The position numbers and the translations under genes are program-made. Source: Hominisplanchenecus faecis (lineage in GTDB: Bacteria; Bacillota; Clostridia; Lachnospirales; Lachnospiraceae). Taken from it: 37,560 nucleotides of DNA. Of the stretch, positions 15,769 through 25,612 are shown in pieces. The stretch lies in assembly GCF_020687205.1 (NCBI RefSeq), contig NZ_JAJEQE010000030.1:1-37560 (forward strand). The letters are read 5' to 3'. Positions within the stretch are counted from its first letter, which is position 1. Each line of letters opens with the position of its first letter. Below the pieces are notes generated by a model that saw only the letters and a list, made by a program, of their open reading frames with translations, did no database searches and was not told the DNA's origin.

Positions 15769-18700
15769 CTATTTCAGTTTCAACCCTTCAATACGCTTGA
15801 TACTTACCTGATTCACTGTCCAACCGGATCCAATGTTGCGGACGTATACGCCTACCTTATTGTTTGATGTATCCCATTTCAGCTGAACGCGTGCATTATA
15901 GGATGCTGTAAGATACAGTGTATGCACTGTCTCTGCCGCATCTTTTCTGGTCAGTGTGATCCAGCCTTTTTCACCATCGGCAATTTCCAGCCATACACGA
16001 ATTTCATCATAATTCGCCAGGGAACTGATTGCTGAAGAATAGTACCAGCTTCCTGTTGCTGATGGAGTTACTGCTGTTGTTGACAGAAGCACTGCTGCAT
16101 CAATATCCCCGACCACGTACCAATACGATCCGCTGTAGACCAGTTCCAGAACTGTGTACTGCTCGATCAGTTCTGCTGGGATGTTGCTGTTTTTGTAATA
16201 AATTGCTTTTGCACCTGTACCGTTTACATTCAATGTTGGTTTTGTGGCCGTGTTGGCGTAGTTGAAACGTACCGTAACCCGTGCACCGGTGTACAATTTG
16301 AACTCTGTCAAACTAACTGTTTTGGCGGCGGTCGCACCAGCTGTATAACATATTGCGTAATTTCTGACTAATGCATCTGTATCTACTGCAATACCATCGT
16401 GATTGCAGTATGTTTTCCCATTGCCCGCAATTCGTATTTTGGGAGTGTTAATATAGCCATTGTTCAGATCTATAAGAAATCCACTACCTGAAAATGCTTC
16501 TCCAGAAGAACCGCTATAATTTCCGGATTTTAGTATACCTTTTTGGAATGTACCGAGATTATCACTGATAGCCGCTATACCGTCATTCTCCAGATCTTTT
16601 GCATCTACAGTCTGTACATTTGACACGGAAAATGGGCTTGGTTCTGTATCAAAATTTTCTACCTGTTCGACTTGAATTCCAGAAACTATATACAAAGCAC
16701 CCTCCATATAACCAAAACCTAATGCTATATATGGAAAATCTTCAACGCACGTGTATTTTATTGTTTTCCTTTCCCATTGCAAACTGCAATAAACATATTC
16801 ACTTTTCTTAGATGCTAAGGTATTTCCATTATACAAATGACTACGTTCTTTGCTTTCCCATATCAAAAACTCAATTCCTCTGTTTTCTGATTCAGAAAGA
16901 TAAGGACATCTTATATAGAAAGAAATCAGGTATTTTTTTCCAGGGACTAAAGTTATGAAACCATCATGCTTTTTGCTGCTCCCCAAAATAAATCCATTTT
17001 CTGATGGCAATATTTCCTCTCTTCCGTCAAGCCATAGTGCATTGACCCCGGGAACATTAGGTGCTTGTGTAAAAAATGATCCGCCACATTCTTTTACTTC
17101 TGCTCTTTGCCTTATTCGATAATCTTCAAGATATGAAAGTAATGTACTTTCCGTGATTGTTGCAAAATTATCATATCCAAGATTATATAAATTACTGTTT
17201 AATCCAAAAGTTAATTTATCTACGCTGATTGCACCTGCTGCTATCTTATCTGCACTGATTGCACCTGCCTTGATTTTTTCTGCTGTCACGCTGCCTGCTG
17301 CCAGTTCGCCTGTGGTAATGGCACCTGTTGCAATTTTATTTGCTGTGATGGTCTTTCCCGCAATTTCATTGGCAGTAATGGCACCTGCCACAATCTTATC
17401 TGCAGTTATGCTTCTCTTGGTCAGTACATCACCATCTATCGTATTTACATTCTGAGATACCAGTTCACCTGCATTATTGATTGCATAGATGATCGAATTC
17501 TTATCGCCACAGATGATCAGCCTTTCCACCGATAATGTACCGGCAGTGATTTTGTTGGCTGTCAGCTCCACTATTTTCGCATCGGTAATAGATCCGTCTG
17601 CAATTTGAGCAGAACCTACAACACCGACACCTATCATTGCAGTTGTAATACTTCCGTTTTTGATATTTGCAAGATCTATCTTTGCATAATTTGCATCTAA
17701 CGAACCAAGAACCGCATTTACAGCCTCAAGTCTTCCGGTTATTATCACCTTATAATCAGCTAAATTTCCGGAAATACTATCAATTCTGGCATTCGCTGCA
17801 TCCAGATCTTTTATATTTGCCTTATCTGTCTTAATAACTTTGATCTCTGCCTCGCCTGCCGTCAAACGCCCACTGATATTTGCATTTTCTGTTTTCAACT
17901 GTTCTATGTTTGCTTCTCCGACTTCCAGTCTTTTGGTGGTCAGATCTGCAAATTCACCATAACTCGCACTCATTTTATCGAATGTAGCTTTTGTCGCTTT
18001 CAAATCATCAAAGCTTGCCTTCTGTCCTATGATTTCTTTCGCTGCAACCAATTCCATGTTTAGCCGTTCAATCGCCTGTGCTGTTGGTCCTTTACTGCTA
18101 CTTATGCTCCCGGATTCAATTTCCGTTTTTCCCTGACTTTCAATTTCTGTAATTAATCCACCATCATAATCCATCGACAGCTTCATAATCGGGATCTTAC
18201 TTTTCCCTCCGTATTTATCGTGAATAGTAACGATATCTCCTATGTCAAGACGTGGATCTCCAAGAAAAGATACCGAAGCAGGCTGAAAAGTAAAATCTTT
18301 CAGCTGATTGCAAATTTTATCAAGGACGGGCTGCGTCATAACCGGATTCTCAATCTGTATTCCTACAGTGCCCACACCGGAAAGTAATGTTACGGTTGCC
18401 GTATCGCACTGGATTCTGCCAAGCTTGAACAGACTTTCGCTTTTTTTCAGATCATCATAATATCTGGATGCAGATATTTCATAATCCGCCTGTTCATACC
18501 AACGAAGTTCAATTTCACCATTTCGATTAATGACACAATATTTTCCATAGAACTGTGCAACATATCCCAGGGCATCCTGCATGGTATATCCGTCGAATGG
18601 GTTTACATAATTCCCTTGTGTGATTTCATTGCCTTCGTCATCATACGTTGTTTCCGTTTCTTTCCAACGCTTCGGAATTTTGACACCGGACGGGAGATTA

Positions 18701-19155
18701 TCAATGCTGCTTGCAAGCGGTACACCAGACATGTTACTAATCTCTTTCAGCACTTCTTTTCCGTCTGCCGGGTATTCCAATTTACTTACATATGCTTTTG
18801 AAAACTTCACATACATCCTGTCATATGCACAAAAATTGATAATTCCGTCATCATTATTCACTTTTTCCGGTGTGAATTTTCCAAGGTCACAGTATATATA
18901 CTCCGTGCCGGACAATACTCCGATCTGTAACGTTATTTCTTTACTTTCGAGTGAAATGGATGTAGCTTCCATTTTGACTTGTATACTGGCTGCCACAGCT
19001 CCGCCGATACTGATATGATCAGAATTGTTCGAGGCAGCATTAAGTGCAAAACTTTTGATACCCTCAAAAATATCTTTTCCCAGAATGACTCTTGCCTTAA
19101 ATGTTCTGCTGTCCTGTTCTACTGCATTTTTGAATATTTCATTAACTTGAAGCAT
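15769..19155 (-). CDS. Phage tail-tip / minor structural protein with receptor-binding region
   Basis: 1128 residues. Residues 1-350 are tail-associated (AYDRMYVKFSKAYVSK, GYTMQDALGYVAQFYG, LGDPRLDIGDIVTI), as in siphophage Tal-like proteins. Residues 350-490 form a long coiled coil (KASFDDLKATKATFDKMSASYGEF...). Residues about 575-652 are short repeats of type ITANKIATGAITTGELAAGS that suggest a triple beta-helix. Residues 655-870 form a separate carbohydrate-binding-like module whose DNA is visibly AT-richer, and residues 930-1128 form another beta-rich module. The order is that of a host-contact fibre. The AT-rich insert fits exchange of the receptor-binding part between phages. Confidence 0.88.
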   Translation of the reverse strand: MLQVNEIFKNAVEQDSRTFKARVILGKDIFEGIKSFALNAASNNSDHISIGGAVAASIQVKMEATSISLESKEITLQIGVLSGTEYIYCDLGKFTPEKVNNDDGIINFCAYDRMYVKFSKAYVSKLEYPADGKEVLKEISNMSGVPLASSIDNLPSGVKIPKRWKETETTYDDEGNEITQGNYVNPFDGYTMQDALGYVAQFYGKYCVINRNGEIELRWYEQADYEISASRYYDDLKKSESLFKLGRIQCDTATVTLLSGVGTVGIQIENPVMTQPVLDKICNQLKDFTFQPASVSFLGDPRLDIGDIVTIHDKYGGKSKIPIMKLSMDYDGGLITEIESQGKTEIESGSISSSKGPTAQAIERLNMELVAAKEIIGQKASFDDLKATKATFDKMSASYGEFADLTTKRLEVGEANIEQLKTENANISGRLTAGEAEIKVIKTDKANIKDLDAANARIDSISGNLADYKVIITGRLEAVNAVLGSLDANYAKIDLANIKNGSITTAMIGVGVVGSAQIADGSITDAKIVELTANKITAGTLSVERLIICGDKNSIIYAINNAGELVSQNVNTIDGDVLTKRSITADKIVAGAITANEIAGKTITANKIATGAITTGELAAGSVTAEKIKAGAISADKIAAGAISVDKLTFGLNSNLYNLGYDNFATITESTLLSYLEDYRIRQRAEVKECGGSFFTQAPNVPGVNALWLDGREEILPSENGFILGSSKKHDGFITLVPGKKYLISFYIRCPYLSESENRGIEFLIWESKERSHLYNGNTLASKKSEYVYCSLQWERKTIKYTCVEDFPYIALGFGYMEGALYIVSGIQVEQVENFDTEPSPFSVSNVQTVDAKDLENDGIAAISDNLGTFQKGILKSGNYSGSSGEAFSGSGFLIDLNNGYINTPKIRIAGNGKTYCNHDGIAVDTDALVRNYAICYTAGATAAKTVSLTEFKLYTGARVTVRFNYANTATKPTLNVNGTGAKAIYYKNSNIPAELIEQYTVLELVYSGSYWYVVGDIDAAVLLSTTAVTPSATGSWYYSSAISSLANYDEIRVWLEIADGEKGWITLTRKDAAETVHTLYLTASYNARVQLKWDTSNNKVGVYVRNIGSGWTVNQVSIKRIEGLKLK

Positions 19156-19176
19156 TTTGTACCTCCCTCCTGATGA

Positions 19177-19542
19177 TTATTTTTCAATCAGGTTTACCGT
19201 GACACCTACATACCGTGGCTTCCCCCCGACATAGGTGTATACCGGACACGTAAGATCGCCTGCATACATATTTACTGTAATGTTCTTTCCGGTCTTAGGG
19301 CTTCGGAAAGTTACATTGAAAAATGCTGGTTCAACAGCCGCTTCTACTGTTGCCATCTGTGCATCTGTAAGCGGCAGAAACTCAATTTCCAACTTCCATT
19401 TCCGGGCTATAATATCGCCGGTCATTGTTCCATCTGCTCCACGCCCTGCATTTTTCGACCAGATCTTATTTCGTGAAATTTTCAGACCATTTAATTTCGG
19501 TTCCGGCATGGCAACGCCGCCGATTGTGATAGATGCGGCCAT
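19177..19542 (-). CDS. Phage distal tail-like protein (DUF6711)
   Basis: 121 residues, beta-rich (KLNGLKISRNKIWSKNAGRGADG, MTGDIIARKWKLEIEFLPL, FFNVTFRSPKTGKNITVNMYAG). It resembles the short DUF6711 proteins encoded between tape measure and tail-tip genes in Firmicutes siphophages. It probably forms part of the hub at the end of the tail tube. Position supports the assignment. Confidence 0.78.
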   Translation of the reverse strand: MAASITIGGVAMPEPKLNGLKISRNKIWSKNAGRGADGTMTGDIIARKWKLEIEFLPLTDAQMATVEAAVEPAFFNVTFRSPKTGKNITVNMYAGDLTCPVYTYVGGKPRYVGVTVNLIEK

Positions 19543-19594
19543 TTTTTTGTCACCTCATTTCTTCAAAAAGTACCGCCCTTTCGGACGGTACCGG

Positions 19595-22500
19595 TTAAAC
19601 CAATATCGGGCATACGCCTGTCGATTTTGTTCTGTGATTAATTTCTTCTACGACTACGTCTGTGACCTTTCGGCCGCCAACGTAGATATTGAATGTAGGG
19701 GTTTCATTCTGAGACTTTCCGTTCTTTGCTGACTGCATAGAAAACGCTGCCATAACCGCTTTATATACACCTTGTTCAATACCTGCTATAATTTGCTGCT
19801 GGTTTGCGACGGTAGTTTTATTTCCCATCTTTCCTACCAATTCAGGACCAGCTTCATTTGCCATGAACATTTCTCCTGTTTTTGGAAATCCACCGCTTGC
19901 ATACCATTCAACATCCAGTTTTGGTATCTGAAATGTTTTTCCCAGAAATTTATATGGTGATGTGCTGAATTTCAAATGCGGCAATGCAAAATGAGGTATT
20001 GATATTTTCCAGTTCACAACCTTATTTACCAGCCAGTCTTTCGCCTGACCTAAAACACCGGAAACCTTGTCCCAAGCACCTACGGCATTTGCTCGGAAAG
20101 TAGCTGTTTTGCTTTTAACGCTGTCATACAATGTACGTGCGTTACGTGCTATACCGCTCCAGTCACCCGAAGCTCTTGCAGTATAATCTGCAGCTCTATT
20201 CTTGATACTTCTTCCGAATTCCCCAAGATAATTTTTGATTCTGTCCCAAGCACCGCGTGCGTTCGCAGTATAATCAGCTGACTTACTTTTGATTTTATCA
20301 ACAACTGTTCTCCCATATGCTTTCAGTTTATTCCATGCACCTACAGCTTTTGCTTTGAATGTGTAAGTGGTATTTTTGGCCTGATTTTTCACTTTGTCCA
20401 ATGCCGCATCGAGTTTATCCCAGCCGCCTTTTAACGTTGCTGAAACGTTAGCAACGATAGAGTTATTTTTTACTTTATCCCAGGCACCTTGAACGGAATC
20501 CCATAAATCTTTTCCGGTACTTAAAACTTTCGCACCTATACCCAATACTTTGTCGCCCAGATTATCCCAGGCATCTTTGATGCCGCTCCAGATTTTTTTT
20601 GCAATTTCTGCAATATTTCCTGGAATATCCGCAATGCCTTGCAATAATCCTGCAATACATTGTCTGCCTAAATCCGCAAATACTGTTGAAGGTGAATGAA
20701 TGCCGAATGCTTTCTTAAATCCATCGACAAATGGATCTAAAATATTTTCCTTTATCCAATTCCCTACGTTTTCGAGTGCGTCCGTAATTCCTTTAAATAT
20801 GCCTTTTACGAGGCTTCCACCGCACTCGTCTTTTTTCTCCATGAAGTAATTGTAGATTTCACCTGGAATATCCCCCAGCAATCCGGCCACAAAAGCTGCT
20901 GCTCCACCTGCAATACTTCCTGCTGCTTCGGCCGCTTTCTGCAAGATTCCTTTCCAGTCAATGGCCAGGATTGCAGTCTTAACAGATTCTCCAAGATTCT
21001 TCCAATCTACATTCTGCACTGCTTCGCAGAAAGATGTGAGAAGACCTTTCATCGTGTCAGATGCAGTTTTTCCAAGCATCGACCAGTCTATGTTTTTGAT
21101 GGTGCTGTCAATAGTTTCTCCGACAGATTTTCCTAATTTACTCCAGTCAAAATTGGTCACAAAGGTAGAGGCTGTCCCTACCGCAGTGTTTATGCCTTCT
21201 GCAATTGTCTTTCCTACAAGTCTCCAATCCGTTCCTTCCATGAAACCGTTCAAGAATGTTGCTACTGATTTTGCAATCTTATTGCAGGTCTTTTTGATGT
21301 CATCCCATGGGATATTTTCAAGGGCCGCATTAAGCTTCTGTCCGGCAATTTTTCCTATTTCCGTGAAATCTGCGTTTGCCCATGCATCCTTGATCATCTG
21401 GGCGAAATTTGCATATTTATTTGTAACTTCGTTCTCTTCGAAACTTCCGCCGTCACTTCCGGATGATCCACCAGAACTGCTTTTGCTGTCATCATCCAGC
21501 TTATTGATCTCATCAAACCCCATCAGGGATTTTTTGACCTTATCCGCCGCATTGGCTGCAGAATCACCGGTCTTGTCCAGACTGGCGGCATAATCTTTCT
21601 GCACCTTAGAGGCAGTAGTGTATGTCTTCTGCCCGGTAAGAGCTGCAAAGAACTGCCCAACAACATTGCATGCCTGCACCAGATAATTTATCAGCGTTGA
21701 TAATGCCGGTGTGATCGTATTGAGAATCGGGGAAAATGCAGTCGCAAGGCTGTTTTTCAACTGCTGCAATCCGCCTGATAATTCTGAAAGATTTGCGTTT
21801 GTTTCGCTGTTCTTCTTTGCAAGGTTCTTGAAACCATCTACCAGGGCATTTCGAAGCTTGCTGAACAATACATACATACTTCGAATACCAAGACCGTATT
21901 TGAGTAATTTTCCAATTCCGCCACTGAGAGCATTGTTTCCTTGCTTGATTCCTCCGGCAAATTTCCGGATTCCTGGCAATCCGGTTGTGAACTTTTTAAG
22001 TAATGCCCCGAATGCACCGGATGCTGTTTTTATAGCGGGACCGACACCTTTCATAACAGCACTCATAGCTTTAAATGCTCTCGAGCCGATATATGCAGCA
22101 CTGGACGCAACCTGACCGACGACCGGAATACTCTGGATTGCAGACACTGCAGCTGCCTGGGCCTGTCTGATGCTTGCTGTCATATCTTCAAATGCTGCTT
22201 TTGCTGTCGCTCCCATGGTCGCAAATACACTTCCATCCGCAAGATGCGGTGTCTGGATATCTGTACCACTGTTCTCCATATTCCTTCGTTCTGCATTGTA
22301 TTCTCGCAGTCGGTTCGTAAGATCTGAAAGTGCAACTCCATCCCTCTGATATTGTTCAGACTCCTGCAAGTTGGAGCCGTCCAGGAACATAGAACTTCTG
22401 AGGTCTTTGTATTCTTTCAATTTGTTCCGCATGATAGACAGCTGGTTTGTGTTCTCACGGTACTGATCCGTCGGTATCATTGCTTTTCCGTTATCCTCAA

Positions 22501-23473
22501 GGTCTTTCATTTCACCTTTTAGATATTTCATTTCCGTTTCAACTTCTTTGATTTGCTCCGTCAGACCAGTCATTGCACCACCGTCGCCAGGCTTAAATCC
22601 GAGATCCAACCATTCTCTTTGCTTCGCAATTAACTTCTCAAGTCTTGCCTGTGCATCTTCATAATGAGCCTTCACTTCGCTGTAATCAGCACTCGGAACC
22701 GTCGCTTTTCCTGCTGCCTCTAATGCCTTCTGCTTTTCTTCCAGCTTTGCGTAAGCGGATTCGGTCTTTGCAATATTGGCTTCCAGGTCTTTAAACTCCT
22801 GTGTTGGCACAAAACGCTTGCTCGCATCCATGCTGTTCATTTTCTGGATCAGTTTTTCCTGTTCCATCTCTGTTTTTGCAATAGTATTGCATAACTGTTC
22901 ATATTCTGGATTGTATACACGGATGCCAGCTGCGACCTGTGCTTCCCTGACATAGTCTCTTATCTGTCCGGTAGCCTGCTTCCAGATCGTACCATTGACC
23001 ATATCTTTCCAGGAACTTTTTATAAGGTTCTGCATATTTTGAATCATTTGCATATTTTCGCTCATTGTCTGGCGAACTGGTTCCTGAGTTTCATTCATGC
23101 TGTTGTTGATATCTGCGGCTGTACTTCTGACAATATCTTCTGTCTCTTTTGCCGACTGTCTCAGATCATCATTCTGAAACACTGGTTGTGACTGCTGCAC
23201 CGCATCCTGCATATTCTTAATAGCTTTTACGGAACTGTCCGTATTCAATGCATCTTCCGGTGTTTGCAACTCACTCAGGCTCTTTTTAACGTTTCTCATC
23301 GCCTCCGACAGTTCGGCACTTGCCGCACTGCCCGGTGTTTCGATTTTTGATGTGCTTGTGTTCATCTGAGAAACTGTGTTATTCACAACGCTTGTAGCTT
23401 CTCTCATTGCCTGTTTCAGTTTTGCGTTGTTTGCCTCAATGATGACTTTCATTCTGTGCAGTGTATCACTCAA
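19595..23473 (-). CDS. Phage tape measure protein
   Basis: 1292 residues; the longest gene of the tail module, setting tail length and helping DNA entry. The N-terminal 450 residues are largely coiled coil. Around 450-640 there are hydrophobic, Gly/Ala-rich segments. Two families of tryptophan repeats follow: DW..LGK/ES at about 700-845 (at least five units of 30-40 residues) and GAW(D/N)K(L/V) at about 1000-1145 (units near 30 residues). The C-terminus (EAGPELVGKMGNKTTVANQQQI) is a conserved tape-measure ending. It sits directly after the frameshifted chaperone genes, the usual order. Confidence 0.95.
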   Translation of the reverse strand: MSDTLHRMKVIIEANNAKLKQAMREATSVVNNTVSQMNTSTSKIETPGSAASAELSEAMRNVKKSLSELQTPEDALNTDSSVKAIKNMQDAVQQSQPVFQNDDLRQSAKETEDIVRSTAADINNSMNETQEPVRQTMSENMQMIQNMQNLIKSSWKDMVNGTIWKQATGQIRDYVREAQVAAGIRVYNPEYEQLCNTIAKTEMEQEKLIQKMNSMDASKRFVPTQEFKDLEANIAKTESAYAKLEEKQKALEAAGKATVPSADYSEVKAHYEDAQARLEKLIAKQREWLDLGFKPGDGGAMTGLTEQIKEVETEMKYLKGEMKDLEDNGKAMIPTDQYRENTNQLSIMRNKLKEYKDLRSSMFLDGSNLQESEQYQRDGVALSDLTNRLREYNAERRNMENSGTDIQTPHLADGSVFATMGATAKAAFEDMTASIRQAQAAAVSAIQSIPVVGQVASSAAYIGSRAFKAMSAVMKGVGPAIKTASGAFGALLKKFTTGLPGIRKFAGGIKQGNNALSGGIGKLLKYGLGIRSMYVLFSKLRNALVDGFKNLAKKNSETNANLSELSGGLQQLKNSLATAFSPILNTITPALSTLINYLVQACNVVGQFFAALTGQKTYTTASKVQKDYAASLDKTGDSAANAADKVKKSLMGFDEINKLDDDSKSSSGGSSGSDGGSFEENEVTNKYANFAQMIKDAWANADFTEIGKIAGQKLNAALENIPWDDIKKTCNKIAKSVATFLNGFMEGTDWRLVGKTIAEGINTAVGTASTFVTNFDWSKLGKSVGETIDSTIKNIDWSMLGKTASDTMKGLLTSFCEAVQNVDWKNLGESVKTAILAIDWKGILQKAAEAAGSIAGGAAAFVAGLLGDIPGEIYNYFMEKKDECGGSLVKGIFKGITDALENVGNWIKENILDPFVDGFKKAFGIHSPSTVFADLGRQCIAGLLQGIADIPGNIAEIAKKIWSGIKDAWDNLGDKVLGIGAKVLSTGKDLWDSVQGAWDKVKNNSIVANVSATLKGGWDKLDAALDKVKNQAKNTTYTFKAKAVGAWNKLKAYGRTVVDKIKSKSADYTANARGAWDRIKNYLGEFGRSIKNRAADYTARASGDWSGIARNARTLYDSVKSKTATFRANAVGAWDKVSGVLGQAKDWLVNKVVNWKISIPHFALPHLKFSTSPYKFLGKTFQIPKLDVEWYASGGFPKTGEMFMANEAGPELVGKMGNKTTVANQQQIIAGIEQGVYKAVMAAFSMQSAKNGKSQNETPTFNIYVGGRKVTDVVVEEINHRTKSTGVCPILV

Positions 23474-23504
23474 TGTTCACACCTCCTTCCCTTTTCACTA
23501 TTTC

Positions 23505-23924
23505 TTATTGATGTCTTCGTCTGTTGAACTCTGCGGCATATAAGCGGCGGTTTTCGGCAGCTGTTACAACCTGTTCTTCTTGCTTGCTTTCCTCGAACTG
23601 TTCTCGTTCTTCCCTGAACAGTTCCGGGTAGAAGTCCCATGGTTTGCGTGCTTTGTTTTCTGAATTCAAATACCTGCCGATATGCTCTGCGATGCTTTCC
23701 GCCTGTATGAACTGCTGCAGGATCTTAATCTTTGCACGCCGTCCATAACTCCGAATGCAGTCGTGGACTTCCGGGATAGACATAGTCCAGAAGTCCTGCA
23801 CCTTGATTCCTGCATCCAATGCATCTTCGTATAGTTTCCAGATTTCTTCGGTGACTGTTTCTGTTACAGGATCACATCTGCCTGATCCAGATCTTTCATC
23901 AGGCTCTCTGCCATCGCCGGCGTA
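23505..23924 (-). CDS. Tail assembly chaperone, -1 frameshift extension (gpGT-like part)
   Basis: A frame open from the slippery site (23924) to 23505, 139 codons plus stop. Its conserved part is EEIWKLYEDALDAGIKVQDFWTMSIPEVH and a charged C-terminus rich in E/R. Alone it could start only at TTG 23819 (104 residues) with no clear ribosome binding site. Joined to the upstream gene by a -1 shift at T TTT TTT it forms a 268-residue fusion (129 + 139), as the G-GT chaperones of long-tailed phages do. The chaperone recruits tail tube protein onto the tape measure encoded next. Confidence 0.85.
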   Translation of the reverse strand, partial: YAGDGREPDERSGSGRCDPVTETVTEEIWKLYEDALDAGIKVQDFWTMSIPEVHDCIRSYGRRAKIKILQQFIQAESIAEHIGRYLNSENKARKPWDFYPELFREEREQFEESKQEEQVVTAAENRRLYAAEFNRRRHQ

Positions 23925-24310
23925 AAAAAACCGGATACCGCCATAGTTGGCATAATTACTTTTGCCATGAAATCAAACTGATTGCCGCCTTCTTCCAGCC
24001 ACTTGTCGTACAGCTTTGTTACTTTGTCGAACGTTGTACCGTGTTCCCATGGCTCGATAGCTGCCTGGGCAATCGTCAGCATAACACCAAGCGGCGGAAT
24101 ATCATTCGCCGTTACCAGCGTCATAATATTGGTACGGTATTTGTTTTCCAGTTTTGTGATCATACCGGTATTAAGTTTCATTTTGTGCTGTACACCTGCC
24201 ACTTCCCAGTAATGAAATGGTGGTCTTTTTTTCTTTGCTTCTTCGATAGATGTTACTTTTTCTGTTTCTTCTTCCTGGAATTCTTCATCCAGTCCTTCTA
24301 ATCTTTCCAT
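23864..24310 (-). CDS. Tail assembly chaperone (gpG-like)
   Basis: 148 residues, acidic N-terminus (EEFQEEETEKV) then a helical domain (MKLNTGMITKLENKYRTNIM, AQAAIEPWEHGTTFDKVTKLYDKWLEEGG). It is placed between the tail tube and tape measure genes as expected. The frame contains GGT TTT TTT at codons 127-129, a classic -1 slippage heptamer, and ends 19 codons later at 23864. It resembles the DUF6096-type chaperones of Firmicutes phages; that name is less sure than the role. Confidence 0.85.
   Translation of the reverse strand: MERLEGLDEEFQEEETEKVTSIEEAKKKRPPFHYWEVAGVQHKMKLNTGMITKLENKYRTNIMTLVTANDIPPLGVMLTIAQAAIEPWEHGTTFDKVTKLYDKWLEEGGNQFDFMAKVIMPTMAVSGFFTPAMAESLMKDLDQADVIL
23924..23930 (-). 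other. Programmed -1 ribosomal frameshift site
   Basis: Seven T's on the coding strand, read as (GG)T TTT TTT in the chaperone frame. A -1 slip enters a frame that stays open for 139 codons through the next gene. The frame difference between the two genes is exactly -1, which I checked by codon counting. Confidence 0.8.
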
Positions 24311-24323
24311 TGATCGCCCCTCC

Positions 24324-24749
24324 TTATGACGGATCTGTAACTTTCAGATCACTGCAGATTGTCATCTTTGCTTCTACTTCAACAACTCCGTTCACACCGC
24401 CGCCCGTACGTTTTACGGACACTTCTGCGTCATATTCCGTGGTTGTGCCATCTTTTAATGTTTCTTTGAAACTAAGTACTTTGTCAGATTCCTGTGCTTT
24501 TCGAAGAATGCGATACGCACTGGTTGCCGCTCCATTTTCATACTTAAATTTGTATGTCATGTCTCCAAGATCACCAATACCATTCTCGTACTGTTTATTT
24601 TTATCGTTCAGACCGGTATTTTCTACTTTTTCTGGTTCAACACCACAGTCCGGGATCTCTTTCAACCCTGGAAGTTCTTTGTAAGCACCAGCTACGTCAC
24701 TTTTTTCCTTGTACTCAAGTTTTGCTCCATTTGCCAGCATATTCTTCAC
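24324..24749 (-). CDS. Major tail tube protein
   Basis: 141 residues, beta-rich with pattern YKELPGLKEIPDCGVEPEKVENTGL...GIGDLGDMTYKFKYEN, as in siphophage tail tube proteins. It assembles into the hollow tube through which DNA passes. It starts 10 bp after the tail terminator gene stop and precedes the chaperones. Confidence 0.88.
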   Translation of the reverse strand: MKNMLANGAKLEYKEKSDVAGAYKELPGLKEIPDCGVEPEKVENTGLNDKNKQYENGIGDLGDMTYKFKYENGAATSAYRILRKAQESDKVLSFKETLKDGTTTEYDAEVSVKRTGGGVNGVVEVEAKMTICSDLKVTDPS

Positions 24750-24758
24750 ACTCCTTTT

Positions 24759-25118
24759 CTAGTTCGGCCAGAATACTTCTTCTGACTCCATATCGATGAT
24801 TGCTTCATATCTCATTACTTTATGTTTCAACCCAGATGGATCCGGGGTGTCCTGACACAGGGTACGCACCAGCCCAAGTGCTGCCAGTGCCTTGTCTACC
24901 TTGAGTGCAGATTCGGACGTAGAGCGGTTATGCCAGATATCTACACGATATCGTACATAGCTCTTTTCCTCTCCCTGTGCGGTATGTTCATATACCTTGT
25001 TATCTTCTTCGGTGTACTGCACTGCTGGAAGCTCTGCCCAGTCTTTTGGGTACTGGTCTGTTACATTCCCAAACGCTCCGGCAAGTGCGGAATAGATCTG
25101 ATCTTTTACGTTTTTCAT
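24759..25118 (-). CDS. Tail terminator / tail completion protein
   Basis: 119 residues (DQIYSALAGAFGNVTDQYPKDWAELPAVQYTEEDN...YRVDIWHNRSTSESALKVD), matching small tail-completion proteins that cap the tube and join it to the head. Its ATG overlaps the preceding stop by 4 nt. The place between the gp10-like and tube genes supports the role. Confidence 0.82.
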   Translation of the reverse strand: MKNVKDQIYSALAGAFGNVTDQYPKDWAELPAVQYTEEDNKVYEHTAQGEEKSYVRYRVDIWHNRSTSESALKVDKALAALGLVRTLCQDTPDPSGLKHKVMRYEAIIDMESEEVFWPN

Positions 25119-25612
25119 AAATTCTTTTCGATTGCCTCCTCAAAATAATGTGCAATTTCCAGTTCATTGTTTTTTAGTGCCGGATATAGAAATGGTTGTG
25201 CAGCCTGTCCGGTACACTGGTAGAATCGGCCGTCCGGCGTATCCACATGAAACCACTTATACTTTTCGGCCGTCTTCCGCCCGATCATGCTTTCGTGGAT
25301 CCACCAGGGCGACTGTACATAGGCATAGGCAACATCCGGTGATATCCCCGCGTGTTGCTTCTGACCTTTGGGGCCTGTGCCAAATTCCACATATTGTGCA
25401 TACTTTTTGTTGGTGTAACAGATGCCTACAATCTTTTCGCTGCTGGTTTCTATCGCCGTGTATATACTCCCTCTCAATTCCCCATCATTTACCGGGCATC
25501 TTGTTTTCGCCTCAGCCTGCACTGTTTTGATACTTTTTGATACCGCATCATACATATTCACTGCTGCCGTTTTTTGAAACGCATCCGTAATTTCTTTTTT
25601 ACCGATGATCAC
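25115..25612 (-). CDS. HK97 gp10-like head-tail joining protein
   Basis: 165 residues. The centre TRCPVNDGELRGSIYTAIE and NKKYAQYVEFGTGPKG is the hallmark of the HK97-gp10/phage neck family. It contributes to the tail completion or neck ring. There are 4-nt overlaps at both ends, so it is translationally coupled with its neighbours. Confidence 0.92.
   Translation of the reverse strand: MIIGKKEITDAFQKTAAVNMYDAVSKSIKTVQAEAKTRCPVNDGELRGSIYTAIETSSEKIVGICYTNKKYAQYVEFGTGPKGQKQHAGISPDVAYAYVQSPWWIHESMIGRKTAEKYKWFHVDTPDGRFYQCTGQAAQPFLYPALKNNELEIAHYFEEAIEKNL

Noticed and set aside
23505-23819. Second chaperone gene starting independently at TTG 23819
   Set aside because: Weak start without ribosome binding site; the frame is open back to a slippery heptamer in the preceding gene.
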